Assembly: GCA_051877575.1 (NCBI GenBank)
Contig: JBJEJA010000031.1
Coordinates: 33,032 to 97,031 of the forward strand
Direction: 5' to 3'
Length of the DNA: 64,000 bases
Origin: UBA2882 sp051877575
GTDB taxonomy: Bacteria; Bacillota; Clostridia; Lachnospirales; Lachnospiraceae
The notes beneath the pieces were generated by a model. That model did no database searches. It was not told where the DNA came from and saw only the letters and a program-made list of their open reading frames with translations. Position numbers and translations under genes: made by a program. Of this stretch, positions 53,155 to 61,971 are shown one piece after another; within the stretch, counting starts at the first letter, position 1; every line of letters starts with the position of its first letter.

Positions 53155-54789
53155 ATGTCCAATAAGCTAAAAGTAAACAAGCGTAAAAAAGAAGATTACG
53201 GAGAACAGATTATCGCAGACATCATAGAATATATACTGGCGGTTGTGGGCATAACACTCTGTATACTGGTCCCGCTTTATCTGAAAGACGGATATCATAG
53301 TGTGGGAACAACCAAATACAGTGTGTACCAGTGGATTATGGTAGCAGGTTTTTCAATTTTATTTATAATGACGCTGGTATGGCTGTTTGTGAAGGATGAG
53401 TTAAAAAAGACAAAGCCGGAAAGTACCGATTATTGTGTTTTGGCATTTTTGATTTTAAGCTTTATAGCTGCTATTGTCGGTGGGAATTTTAAAGAATGTG
53501 TTGCCGGATATGAGGGCTGGAGTATGGGCCTGCTGGCGCTTCTCAGCTTCGGATTGATCTACTTTTATTTTTCACGTTTCGGAAAATATTATCGGGCGGT
53601 GCTGTCCTGCCTCTGTATTGTAGCCATGATTACGTTTGTTATCGGGATTTTGCACCGGCTCATGATAGATCCTATCGGAGTATATGGGCTCGGAACTCCC
53701 GATGAGTTGGCTGATATCTACAAGAATCAGTTCTTGTCCACCCTTGGTCAGGCGACATGGTACAGCAGCTTTGTATGTACGGTTTTACCGCTGGGAGTGG
53801 GGGTATTCTGGTGCAGCAAAACCACTTGGATCCGTGTGGTCAGCGGGATATTTTCCTTCACGGGATTTTGTACGATGATAACACAGAACAGTGACAGTGC
53901 ATATGCGGCCTTGGCAGGGTTTTTGGCAGTTTTTCTCTGGTTTTCTCTTGAATCGACGGACCGGATGGAGCGTTTCGCGGAGATATTGCTTTTATTTGCG
54001 GCATCGACCAGATTTATGAACTTTGCGTTTTGGATTCATCCCAATCCGATCCTGGATCTGGATGCATTCAGTAATTTCTGCGTTTTTAATTCCGGAATGT
54101 GGTTAGTGCTTTTGGCGGCAGCGTTATTCTGGCTGATTATGTTTGTATGTGCCAAAAAAGAAATATATCATCAGAAAGCGGCGCATATTATTCGAAACGT
54201 TATCTTTATTTGTATGGGCCTTGCAATCGTATGTGTGGGAGCGATTTTGATCATGAGTGCAAAAGGGGTGTTGCCGGAGAAATTGGCATCCATGACTTCC
54301 AAGATTCCTTATCTGACATGGTCGGACAATTGGGGTAATGGACGCGGACGCACATGGGCCTTCAGCATTCAGATGTTTGCCGACATGGATATTTTTCATA
54401 AAATATTCGGTGTAGGACCGGACGGATATGCTCCATATGCTTACAACCTCTATAAAGATCAGCTGGCTCAGATGTGGGGAGAAAGGATCCTGACGAATGC
54501 ACATAACGAATGGATGAATGCGGTGATCAATTATGGTCTGCTGGGTGCAGCGGCATATATCGGTATTTTTGTAACATCCATTAGAAATTTTGCCAGAGAA
54601 CAACTGAAAAATCCTGTCATAGTCGGTTTTATTGCCTGCATTGTATCTTATATGTGCCATAACTTTTTCTGTTATCAACAGGTTTGCTGTACACCGTTTT
54701 TGTTTTTGATTATCGGTGCAGGTATGTATTTGATCAAAGAGGTGAGGGATGAACGGACGGATTCACAAGCCAAAGGGATGAATGCATAG
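53155..54789 (+). CDS. O-antigen ligase family membrane protein
   Basis: The 544-residue protein has about twelve membrane segments. The extracytoplasmic loop contains WGNGRGRTWAFSIQMF and FGVGPDGYAPYAYN, then AHNEWMNAVINYGLLG, which is the conserved Wzy_C/WaaL signature (Arg and His important for catalysis in relatives). It likely polymerises or attaches finished chains to an acceptor on the cell surface. GGAGGAAGG precedes the ATG. It lies 21 bases after the Wzz-like gene. Which of the two Wzy/WaaL-type proteins is polymerase and which ligase is uncertain. Confidence 0.82.
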   Translation: MSNKLKVNKRKKEDYGEQIIADIIEYILAVVGITLCILVPLYLKDGYHSVGTTKYSVYQWIMVAGFSILFIMTLVWLFVKDELKKTKPESTDYCVLAFLILSFIAAIVGGNFKECVAGYEGWSMGLLALLSFGLIYFYFSRFGKYYRAVLSCLCIVAMITFVIGILHRLMIDPIGVYGLGTPDELADIYKNQFLSTLGQATWYSSFVCTVLPLGVGVFWCSKTTWIRVVSGIFSFTGFCTMITQNSDSAYAALAGFLAVFLWFSLESTDRMERFAEILLLFAASTRFMNFAFWIHPNPILDLDAFSNFCVFNSGMWLVLLAAALFWLIMFVCAKKEIYHQKAAHIIRNVIFICMGLAIVCVGAILIMSAKGVLPEKLASMTSKIPYLTWSDNWGNGRGRTWAFSIQMFADMDIFHKIFGVGPDGYAPYAYNLYKDQLAQMWGERILTNAHNEWMNAVINYGLLGAAAYIGIFVTSIRNFAREQLKNPVIVGFIACIVSYMCHNFFCYQQVCCTPFLFLIIGAGMYLIKEVRDERTDSQAKGMNA

Positions 54790-54809
54790 AATTAGGGAGA
54801 GAAAAGACC

Positions 54810-56378
54810 ATGCAAAAGGTAATTATCATCGGTGCAGGTCCCGCAGGATTGACTGCAGGGATAGAATTGTTAAAAAATAATAAGGATTTTGATGTCACGA
54901 TTTTGGAGGAGACACAGGAAATCGGCGGCATTTCCCGTACGGTAAGACACAACGGAAACCGCATGGACATCGGGGGACACCGATTCTTTTCCAAAGATGA
55001 CGAGGTCATGAAATGGTGGGACGACCTGATGCCCCGTCAGGGAGCACCGTCTTATGACGATAAGGTGTTAGGCAGGTCCGTGCCGTTAAAAAAAGGCGGT
55101 CCCGACCCGGAAAAAGAAGATATCGTCATGCTGACCCGTAACAGGGTATCCAGGATTTACTATAAAAAGAAATTCTTTGATTATCCGGTCAAGATTAATG
55201 CACAGACCATTAAAAACATGGGCTTTGTCACGACAGTGGAAGCGGGCATTTCCTATCTGGCATCCGTAATTGTAAAGAAAAAAGAAGATTCCTTGGAAAA
55301 TTTCTATATCAATCGTTTTGGGCGAAAACTGTACTCTATGTTTTTTGAAGGCTATACGGAAAAACTTTGGGGCAGGCATCCCAGCGAGATCGACGCCTCC
55401 TGGGGAGCGCAGAGAGTCAAAGGATTGTCCATCGTAGCGATTATCAAGGATGTATTCCGCAAGATGCTTCCGGGAGGAGGCAAGAACAGCAAAAAAGTGG
55501 AAACCTCGCTGATAGAAGAGTTTTATTATCCCAAATACGGTCCGGGACAGCTGTGGGAGACGGCAGCGGATAAGTTCGTATCCATGGGCGGAAAGCTGGA
55601 GAAAGGCTGCAAAGTGACCAATGTAAAGACGGAGAATGGGAAAGCCGTGTCTGTCACTTATGAAAAAGAAGGAAAGCCTGTAGAGCTTGCCGGGGATTAT
55701 ATCATTTCTTCCATGCCGCTTAAGGATCTGGTTCTGGGGATGAATGATGTGCCGGATGATGTGAGAAACTATGCAGAGGGACTTCCTTACAGAGATTTTG
55801 TCACGGTAGGACTGTTGGTGGACAAGCTGAACCTGAAGAATAAGACCAAGCTGAAGACATTGGGCAATATCGTTCCGGACTGCTGGATTTATGTGCAGGA
55901 CGTAGGTGTGAAACTTGGCCGCATCCAGATATTCAACAACTGGTCACCTTATATGGTGGCAAAACCGGAGGATACGGTCTGGATCGGACTGGAATATTTC
56001 TGTGCCGAAGGGGATAAATACTGGAAATTGTCTGAAGAAAAATGGAAACAGCTGGGTGTAAAAGAACTGATCAAGATGGGTGTAATCAATTCGGAAGATC
56101 AGGTAATAGATTATCACAAGGAAGCGGTAAAAAAAGCATATCCGGCTTATTTCGATACCTATGACCATATTGACGACATCATTGCATATATCAATACCTT
56201 TGACAATCTCTACTGTGTGGGAAGAAACGGACAGCACAGATACAACAATATGGATCATTCCATGGCGACTTCCTTTGAGGCGGTAAGAAATATCGTAAAC
56301 GGCGTGCATGATAAGACCAATGTCTGGAGTGTGAATACGGAGCAGGAATATCATGAGGAGAAGAATCCGGAGAAGTGA
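54810..56378 (+). CDS. FAD-dependent amine-oxidase-like / UDP-galactopyranose mutase-like protein
   Basis: The 522-residue flavoprotein has the dinucleotide loop IIGAGPAGLTAGIELL at residues 5-20, EIGGISRTVRHNGNRMDIGGHRFFSKD, YFIN-like segments, and a C-terminal NLYCVGRNGQHRYNNMDHSMATSFEAVRNI for the second FAD contact. This is the NAD(P)/FAD-dependent oxidoreductase family found in many glycan clusters. Its exact reaction is generally unknown; mutase of a nucleotide sugar is possible. GGGAGAG precedes the ATG. Confidence 0.8.
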   Translation: MQKVIIIGAGPAGLTAGIELLKNNKDFDVTILEETQEIGGISRTVRHNGNRMDIGGHRFFSKDDEVMKWWDDLMPRQGAPSYDDKVLGRSVPLKKGGPDPEKEDIVMLTRNRVSRIYYKKKFFDYPVKINAQTIKNMGFVTTVEAGISYLASVIVKKKEDSLENFYINRFGRKLYSMFFEGYTEKLWGRHPSEIDASWGAQRVKGLSIVAIIKDVFRKMLPGGGKNSKKVETSLIEEFYYPKYGPGQLWETAADKFVSMGGKLEKGCKVTNVKTENGKAVSVTYEKEGKPVELAGDYIISSMPLKDLVLGMNDVPDDVRNYAEGLPYRDFVTVGLLVDKLNLKNKTKLKTLGNIVPDCWIYVQDVGVKLGRIQIFNNWSPYMVAKPEDTVWIGLEYFCAEGDKYWKLSEEKWKQLGVKELIKMGVINSEDQVIDYHKEAVKKAYPAYFDTYDHIDDIIAYINTFDNLYCVGRNGQHRYNNMDHSMATSFEAVRNIVNGVHDKTNVWSVNTEQEYHEEKNPEK

Positions 56379-56476
56379 CATTTCTGTTGCATTTGACCGG
56401 TTCATGTAATAAACTTGTTTTGTGTTAATTAGAAAAACTTTTAAATTAAAAAATAAAAAAGGAAAAGGAACAGAGT

Positions 56477-57541
56477 ATGAAAAACGTAGCGCTTATTACA
56501 GGTATTACAGGGCAGGACGGTTCTTATCTGGCAGAGTTTCTGCTGGAGAAAGGATATGAAGTGCATGGACTGATCAGACGTCACAGCATCAGCAATACAG
56601 AAAGAATCGATCATTTGATCGCATCTGCTTATTATAAAGTGAAATTCTTTCTTCACTTTGCGGATACGACCGATTCCAGCAACTTAATGCGTCTGATCGG
56701 AGAGATTAAGCCCACAGAGGTTTATAATCTGGCAGCACAGTCCCATGTGGGGATTTCTTTTGAGGTTCCCGAATATACGGCAGAAGCAACCGGTGTCAGT
56801 ACCTTGAAGCTTTTGGAAGCAATCCGTGTCAACGGCGGGACATGCAGATATTATCAGGCTTCCACTTCCGAGCTTTTCGGCGGAATCCCGGAGACGGCAC
56901 CCCAGAGTGAAAAAACGCCTTTTTATCCCAAGAGCCCATACGGAGTGGCCAAGCTTTATTCCTATTGGATTACGGTCAATTACAGGGAATCCTATAATAT
57001 GTTTGCCTGCAACGGCATTTTGTTTAATCACGAATCTCCCAGAAGAGGAGAAAACTTCGTGACCCGTAAGATTACCTTAGCCATTGCGAACATGATGGCA
57101 GGCAATCAGGAGAAACTGTCTCTCGGTAATATGGATGCCAAGCGCGACTGGGGATATGCCGGTGATTATGTTGAAGGCATGTGGAAAATCCTGCAAAATG
57201 ACAAGCCCGGCGATTATGTATTGGCAACCAACGAGACCCATACGGTGCGGCAGTTTGTAGAGGCGGCATTCGGTGAGTTGGGTATCCGTGTGCGTTGGGA
57301 AGGTCATGGCGTGGATGAAAAGGGCTATGATGCAGAGACGGGGAAACTTCTCGTAGATATCAATCCCGAATTTTACCGTCCGGCAGAGGTAGAGTTTCTC
57401 TGGGGAGATCCCACAAAGGCAGAGACCGAGCTGGGATGGAAGAGAAAAGTTGATTTCCGGGGGCTGGTATCCATGATGATGGATGCGGATATGAAAGCCA
57501 TTACCGGCAAGACCTGTGCACAGTACAAGGCGGAGAAATAA
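56477..57541 (+). CDS. gmd: GDP-mannose 4,6-dehydratase
   Basis: First step from GDP-mannose to GDP-L-fucose. The 354-residue extended SDR has GITGQDGSYLAEFLL, RRHSISNTERIDHL, QSHVGISFEVPEYTA, the catalytic SPYGVAKLYSYW and NHESPRRGENFVTRKIT. The C-terminal NPEFYRPAEVEFLWGDPTKAETELGWKRK is typical. AAAAGGAAAAGGA lies before the ATG. The gap of 98 bases upstream is AT-rich and may contain a promoter, but I see no convincing pair. GDP-fucose synthase follows. Confidence 0.96.
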   Translation: MKNVALITGITGQDGSYLAEFLLEKGYEVHGLIRRHSISNTERIDHLIASAYYKVKFFLHFADTTDSSNLMRLIGEIKPTEVYNLAAQSHVGISFEVPEYTAEATGVSTLKLLEAIRVNGGTCRYYQASTSELFGGIPETAPQSEKTPFYPKSPYGVAKLYSYWITVNYRESYNMFACNGILFNHESPRRGENFVTRKITLAIANMMAGNQEKLSLGNMDAKRDWGYAGDYVEGMWKILQNDKPGDYVLATNETHTVRQFVEAAFGELGIRVRWEGHGVDEKGYDAETGKLLVDINPEFYRPAEVEFLWGDPTKAETELGWKRKVDFRGLVSMMMDADMKAITGKTCAQYKAEK

Positions 57542-57590
57542 CCGGAAAATATGGATAGCGGCAAATACAAGGAAAGTAAGGTTTTGGAAG

Positions 57591-58532
57591 ATGAATAAGA
57601 CGGATAAAATATATGTGGCAGGACACAGAGGACTGGTGGGAAGTGCCATCGTCAGGAATTTGAAATCAAAAGGCTATGAAAATGTAATCGGCAGAACCCA
57701 TAAGGAACTGGATCTGACCAATCAGGCAGCAGTCACAGCTTTTTTTGAGACAGAAAGACCGGATGTGGTAGTGCTTGCAGCCGCAAAGGTGGGCGGCATC
57801 AACGCCAATAACACCACACCTGCGGAGTTCGCCTATGAGAATATGCAGATACAGTGCAATGTGATCAAATGCTGTCATGATTTTAAAGTAAAAAAACTGC
57901 TGTTTCTGGGCAGTACCTGCATTTATCCGAAAATGGCGCCACAGCCGATTCCGGAGGACGCACTTTTGACCGGACCGTTGGAAGTTACCAATGAAGCATA
58001 TGCCATAGCCAAAATTGCCGGACTTGAAATGTGCAAATTTTATAAGAGACAGTATGGGGATGATTTTATCAGTTGCATGCCGACAAATCTATATGGACCC
58101 CATGACAATTACGAATTAAACGGATCCCACGTTATGCCTGCAATGATCCGCAAATTCCATGAAGCGAAAGTAAACAATGCGCCATATGTGGAACTGTGGG
58201 GAACGGGGACGCCTTTGAGAGAATTTTTATATGTGGATGATATGGCGGATGCCTGTGTATTCTTACTGGAAAATTACAGTGGGGAGCAGCATGTGAATAT
58301 CGGTACCGGAAAAGAGGTTACCATTAAGCAACTGGCTGAAACGGTGCAGAAATGTGTCGGATATCAGGGAGAAATCCACTGGAATGCGGAAATGCCCGAC
58401 GGTACACCGCGCAAATTGACGGATGTGACCAAACTGCATGCTCTGGGCTGGAACCACAAAGTGGATCTGGAAGAAGGCGTACAGCTGGCATATGACTGGT
58501 TTAGAGAAAATGTAGACAGTGCGAGAATGTAA
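57591..58532 (+). CDS. fcl: GDP-L-fucose synthase
   Basis: Epimerase-reductase making GDP-L-fucose from the Gmd product. The 313-residue protein has VAGHRGLVGSAIVR at residues 9-22, AAAKVGGINANNT, GSTCIYPKMAPQPIPE and the catalytic NEAYAIAKIAGLEMC. MPTNLYGPHDNYELNGSHVMPAMI is diagnostic. The ATG at 57591 has GGAAG close by and AAGG 9 bases upstream; the frame open to 57516 is rejected. It would supply the fucosyltransferase-like gene at 12740. Confidence 0.95.
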   Translation: MNKTDKIYVAGHRGLVGSAIVRNLKSKGYENVIGRTHKELDLTNQAAVTAFFETERPDVVVLAAAKVGGINANNTTPAEFAYENMQIQCNVIKCCHDFKVKKLLFLGSTCIYPKMAPQPIPEDALLTGPLEVTNEAYAIAKIAGLEMCKFYKRQYGDDFISCMPTNLYGPHDNYELNGSHVMPAMIRKFHEAKVNNAPYVELWGTGTPLREFLYVDDMADACVFLLENYSGEQHVNIGTGKEVTIKQLAETVQKCVGYQGEIHWNAEMPDGTPRKLTDVTKLHALGWNHKVDLEEGVQLAYDWFRENVDSARM

Positions 58533-58543
58533 GAGGAAAACGG

Positions 58544-59635
58544 ATGAATCGATATGGTGTGATTATGGCAGGAGGCGGGGGAACCCGCTTTTGGCCTTTG
58601 AGCAGAAAAGAAAGACCGAAGCAGCTTTTAAACCTGAGCGGCAAGGACTTGATGATCAATGAGACTCTGGACAGACTTTCCGGTTGTATCGGGCGGGAGA
58701 ATATGTTTGTTGTGACCAATGTGTCTCAGGCTGAATTGATGGAAAAAGAGACGGCGGGAAGATTGCAGGAGAATCATATCCTTGCGGAGCCGGCTGCCCG
58801 GAATACTTCTGCCTGCATCGGTTATGCCGCCATGGAAATTTTGCAAAAATACGGGGACGGAATCATGTGCATTCTGCCCTCGGATCATTTTATCGGGGAT
58901 CGGGAAGAATTTACCCGGGTGCTGGAAGCAGCTATTGTGGCGGCGGAGCAGACAGATGCCTTGGTAACCATTGGAATACAACCTGCTTTTGCGGCAACCG
59001 GCTACGGCTATATCAGGAGAAAAGCTGACAGCCGGACGGAAATTCCCGGGCAGAATCATAAAAACTATTACATAGTGGAAGAGTTTGTCGAAAAACCGGA
59101 CGAAGAAAATGCCAAAGCCTATATTGAGGACGGCAATTATCTCTGGAACAGCGGGATGTTTGTCTGGAAGGCATCTACAATTCTTTCTTATATGGAGCGG
59201 CTTTTGCCGGACGTGTATCAATGTCTCAGGGAGATCGGCAATGCAATGGGAACGGACAGAGAGCGGGAAGTGATCGAGAAGGTGTATCCTGCGATCCCCA
59301 AGATTTCCATAGACTACGGCATTATGGAGAGAGCGGATCATGTGCTGGTCATTGCGGGAGATTTCGGATGGAACGACATCGGCAGCCTTGACATGCTGCA
59401 CCTGATGAAGGAAGCGGATGGAAACGGCAATACCAGGTACGGAGAGACGGTCTGTGAAGACAGTCATAACTGTATCGTTTATGGGACGGATAAGCTGGTC
59501 GCAACGATCGGGCTTCAGGATATGATCGTAGTACAGACCGGGGATGCGGTGCTGGTATGCCCCAAAGAGCGGGCGCAGGAAGTGAAGACGGTGGTGGACC
59601 GTTTGACCGAACAGGGAAGGGAACGGTATCTTTAA
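58544..59635 (+). CDS. manC: Mannose-1-phosphate guanylyltransferase
   Basis: Makes GDP-mannose. The 363-residue protein carries the complete catalytic set: MAGGGGTRFWPLSRKERPKQ, EPAARNTSACIG, LPSDHFI, EKPDEENAKAYI, WNSGMFVW, and IAGDFGWNDIGS with the metal-binding Asp. It lacks the fused isomerase of long ManC, as for the short form. It lies 11 bases after fcl, and its stop is immediately followed by the ATG of the next gene, whose N-terminus is a decayed copy of the same fold. Confidence 0.94.
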   Translation: MNRYGVIMAGGGGTRFWPLSRKERPKQLLNLSGKDLMINETLDRLSGCIGRENMFVVTNVSQAELMEKETAGRLQENHILAEPAARNTSACIGYAAMEILQKYGDGIMCILPSDHFIGDREEFTRVLEAAIVAAEQTDALVTIGIQPAFAATGYGYIRRKADSRTEIPGQNHKNYYIVEEFVEKPDEENAKAYIEDGNYLWNSGMFVWKASTILSYMERLLPDVYQCLREIGNAMGTDREREVIEKVYPAIPKISIDYGIMERADHVLVIAGDFGWNDIGSLDMLHLMKEADGNGNTRYGETVCEDSHNCIVYGTDKLVATIGLQDMIVVQTGDAVLVCPKERAQEVKTVVDRLTEQGRERYL

Positions 59636-61966
59636 ATGAAATGTTTTGTATTGGCGGGCGGTAGCGGAGATGCATTATGGCCGTTGTCCCGCAAAAATTA
59701 TCCAAAGCAATTTATTTATATCAGAGAAGGCAGATCTTTATTTCAGGAAGCGATAGCAAGGAATCTGCCTTTTTGTGATGAATTTTATATTATCACGAAC
59801 ATCAGATACAGGTATATTGTAGAAGGACAGATGCAGGCATTCCAGGGGCTCTCCTATCGCTGTTTTCTGGAAGAAATGGGCAGGCAGACGGCACCTGCAC
59901 TTGCCATTGTGTCGATGTGTACCGATCCGGAAGAAGAAATTCTGGTGGTATCAACGGATCATCTGGTGGGCGAAGGCGATTATAACGGGACGATAGTCCG
60001 TGCCAAAGAATTGCTGCAGGAAGATAATATCGTAGCAGTCGGGTGCAGGCCGGAGCAGAGTGTCTGTGATTCACAGACCTTTTCCTTGGAAGGACATAGC
60101 GCCTTCCTGTATGAAGGACATTGTGCTACGGATTTTGTAAGCGAATGCAAACTTCTGCCGGGGAAAAACTTCCTGTTGGACAGCGGTATTTTTCTGATGA
60201 AGGCGAAGACATATCTGAAGGCGATTCGGGAAAATGCACCGGAACTATACGATATGTGTCGGAAGGGAAAGGACAGGATCCGGGTGGATGAGGACGCCTA
60301 TGTTATTACAGAACAATGGCTTTCGCAGATTCCTTCTCTGAGCGTTGGGGAATGCGTTTTTCAGAAGTGGGCGGGACAACATGTGGATATCGTGGAAGCC
60401 GCATTTGCATGGTCCAGATTGTTGAATCAGGAAGTGCTTGCACAAATCCATGCACCGTCTCTGCAGGGACCGGTCATCACAAGCGGGTGTGAGAATGTTT
60501 CCGTCATGAATCAGGATAAGCATAAACTGGTCGTTGCCAACGGATGTGAAGATCTCGTGATTGTAAATACCAAAGATGCTGCTTATATTTCCAAAAAAGG
60601 AGAAAGTGCTGCAATCCGTCAGATCATGGGAGAACACTATGAAGAGCAGAAGGACATCTTTGACGAAGGGGATATTTTTTATACGACCTGGGGTATCAAG
60701 GAGACTTTGAACCGCTCCGAAGGGTATATAGTCAAGAAACTGACTATATTCCCGGGAAAATCTCTGAATATGCATAAACATGAACAACGCAGCGAACACT
60801 GGTCTGTAGTCAGTGGGACAGCTTCCATTACCATGGACGGCATTACCAAAGATTACGGCAGGAATAACAGTGTGTTTGTGCCCGTCGGGACATTTCACAG
60901 AATTGAAAACAGAACCGCCAATGACCTGATTGTCATTGAAGTCAGTGTGGGAACCAGCGCAGGAGCCAAAAACGGTGATACGCTCCGACCTGAAGAAGAA
61001 TTTGTAAAACTGAACCCGGTCTATAAGGATTATATCTGGGGCGGACAGAGACTGCGTGAAATCTTCGGAAAAGGGAAAGCTCTGAGTGAGCAATTTAAGA
61101 TAGCCGAAAGTTGGGAAATCTCTGCTCATAAAGCGGGAATTTGTACCATAGCGGAAGGCAGCATGGAAGGAATGCTCTTTACGGAATACCTGAACCAGAT
61201 CGGAAAGGGAGCGCTGGGATGGAAATGCCAGCCCTTTGAGAAATTTCCGCTTTTGATCAAATTTATCGATGCCACCAATCCGCTGTCCGTTCAGGTTCAT
61301 CCGGATGATGCTTATGCCATGAGCGTGGAAGGCGATTACGGCAAAAATGAAATGTGGTATGTATTGGATGCGGAACCGGATTCCAGCTTATATCTGGGAT
61401 TTTCCAGAGAAGTGGACAGGGAAGAATGCAGAAGGAGAATACAGGAAGGGACATTGACGGAGGTGCTGAACCGTGTCCCCGTGAAAAAAGGCGATGTCAT
61501 CTTTGTAAAAGCAGGAACCGTTCATGCCATTCAGGAGGGGCTTCTGATTTTGGAGATTCAACAAAGCTCCAATGCCACCTATCGGTTGTATGACTATGAG
61601 CGCGTGGATGTAAACGGCAGGAAGAGACCGCTGCATCTGGAAAAAGCATTTGACAATACGGATTTTAAAACCTACGAGTATGCGCCTGTACCCGCGGGGG
61701 AAAAAGAAACCGGAAAAGGATATACCAAGCAGCTCTTGGGAGAATGCAAATATTTTTCCGCCACTTTGTACGAAGTGGAGAAAAAGGCGGAATTATCTCT
61801 GGATGATGCATCCTTTAGTGCCATTGTTTTCATTGAAGGAAGCGGGGAAATTGCATCGGGAGAACAACAAAGTAATTTTGTTGCAGGTGACAGCTTTTTC
61901 GTCCCGGCAGGGAAAAAAGCATTGAAGATTACGGGCGCATGCAAATTTGTGCTGAGCCGTATATAG
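59636..61966 (+). CDS. Fusion of degenerate guanylyltransferase, ManC-type cupin and ManA phosphomannose isomerase
   Basis: One 776-residue frame in three parts. Residues about 1-330 have the ManC fold, but the signature reads GGSGDALWPLSR instead of GGxGTRxWPLSR, EPxxRNT has become MGRQTAP, and the metal GWSDVGS region is AFAWSRLLN; catalytic residues are lost. Residues about 345-455 are a type II isomerase-like cupin (PGKSLNMHKHEQRSEHWSVVSG). From about 460 is a type I ManA with KDYIWGGQRL, QVHPDDAYA, ENEMWYVL-like KNEMWYVLDA, and GTVHAI zinc ligands. It probably interconverts fructose-6-P and mannose-6-P. The true ManC is directly upstream. Confidence 0.9.
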   Translation: MKCFVLAGGSGDALWPLSRKNYPKQFIYIREGRSLFQEAIARNLPFCDEFYIITNIRYRYIVEGQMQAFQGLSYRCFLEEMGRQTAPALAIVSMCTDPEEEILVVSTDHLVGEGDYNGTIVRAKELLQEDNIVAVGCRPEQSVCDSQTFSLEGHSAFLYEGHCATDFVSECKLLPGKNFLLDSGIFLMKAKTYLKAIRENAPELYDMCRKGKDRIRVDEDAYVITEQWLSQIPSLSVGECVFQKWAGQHVDIVEAAFAWSRLLNQEVLAQIHAPSLQGPVITSGCENVSVMNQDKHKLVVANGCEDLVIVNTKDAAYISKKGESAAIRQIMGEHYEEQKDIFDEGDIFYTTWGIKETLNRSEGYIVKKLTIFPGKSLNMHKHEQRSEHWSVVSGTASITMDGITKDYGRNNSVFVPVGTFHRIENRTANDLIVIEVSVGTSAGAKNGDTLRPEEEFVKLNPVYKDYIWGGQRLREIFGKGKALSEQFKIAESWEISAHKAGICTIAEGSMEGMLFTEYLNQIGKGALGWKCQPFEKFPLLIKFIDATNPLSVQVHPDDAYAMSVEGDYGKNEMWYVLDAEPDSSLYLGFSREVDREECRRRIQEGTLTEVLNRVPVKKGDVIFVKAGTVHAIQEGLLILEIQQSSNATYRLYDYERVDVNGRKRPLHLEKAFDNTDFKTYEYAPVPAGEKETGKGYTKQLLGECKYFSATLYEVEKKAELSLDDASFSAIVFIEGSGEIASGEQQSNFVAGDSFFVPAGKKALKITGACKFVLSRI

Positions 61967-61971
61967 CAGAT

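Noticed and set aside
58628..59467. 279-codon antisense frame
   Set aside because: Shadow of manC, whose catalytic motifs are complete on the other strand.
60245..61300. 351-codon antisense frame
   Set aside because: Shadow of the ManA fusion gene; low-complexity composition and no motifs.
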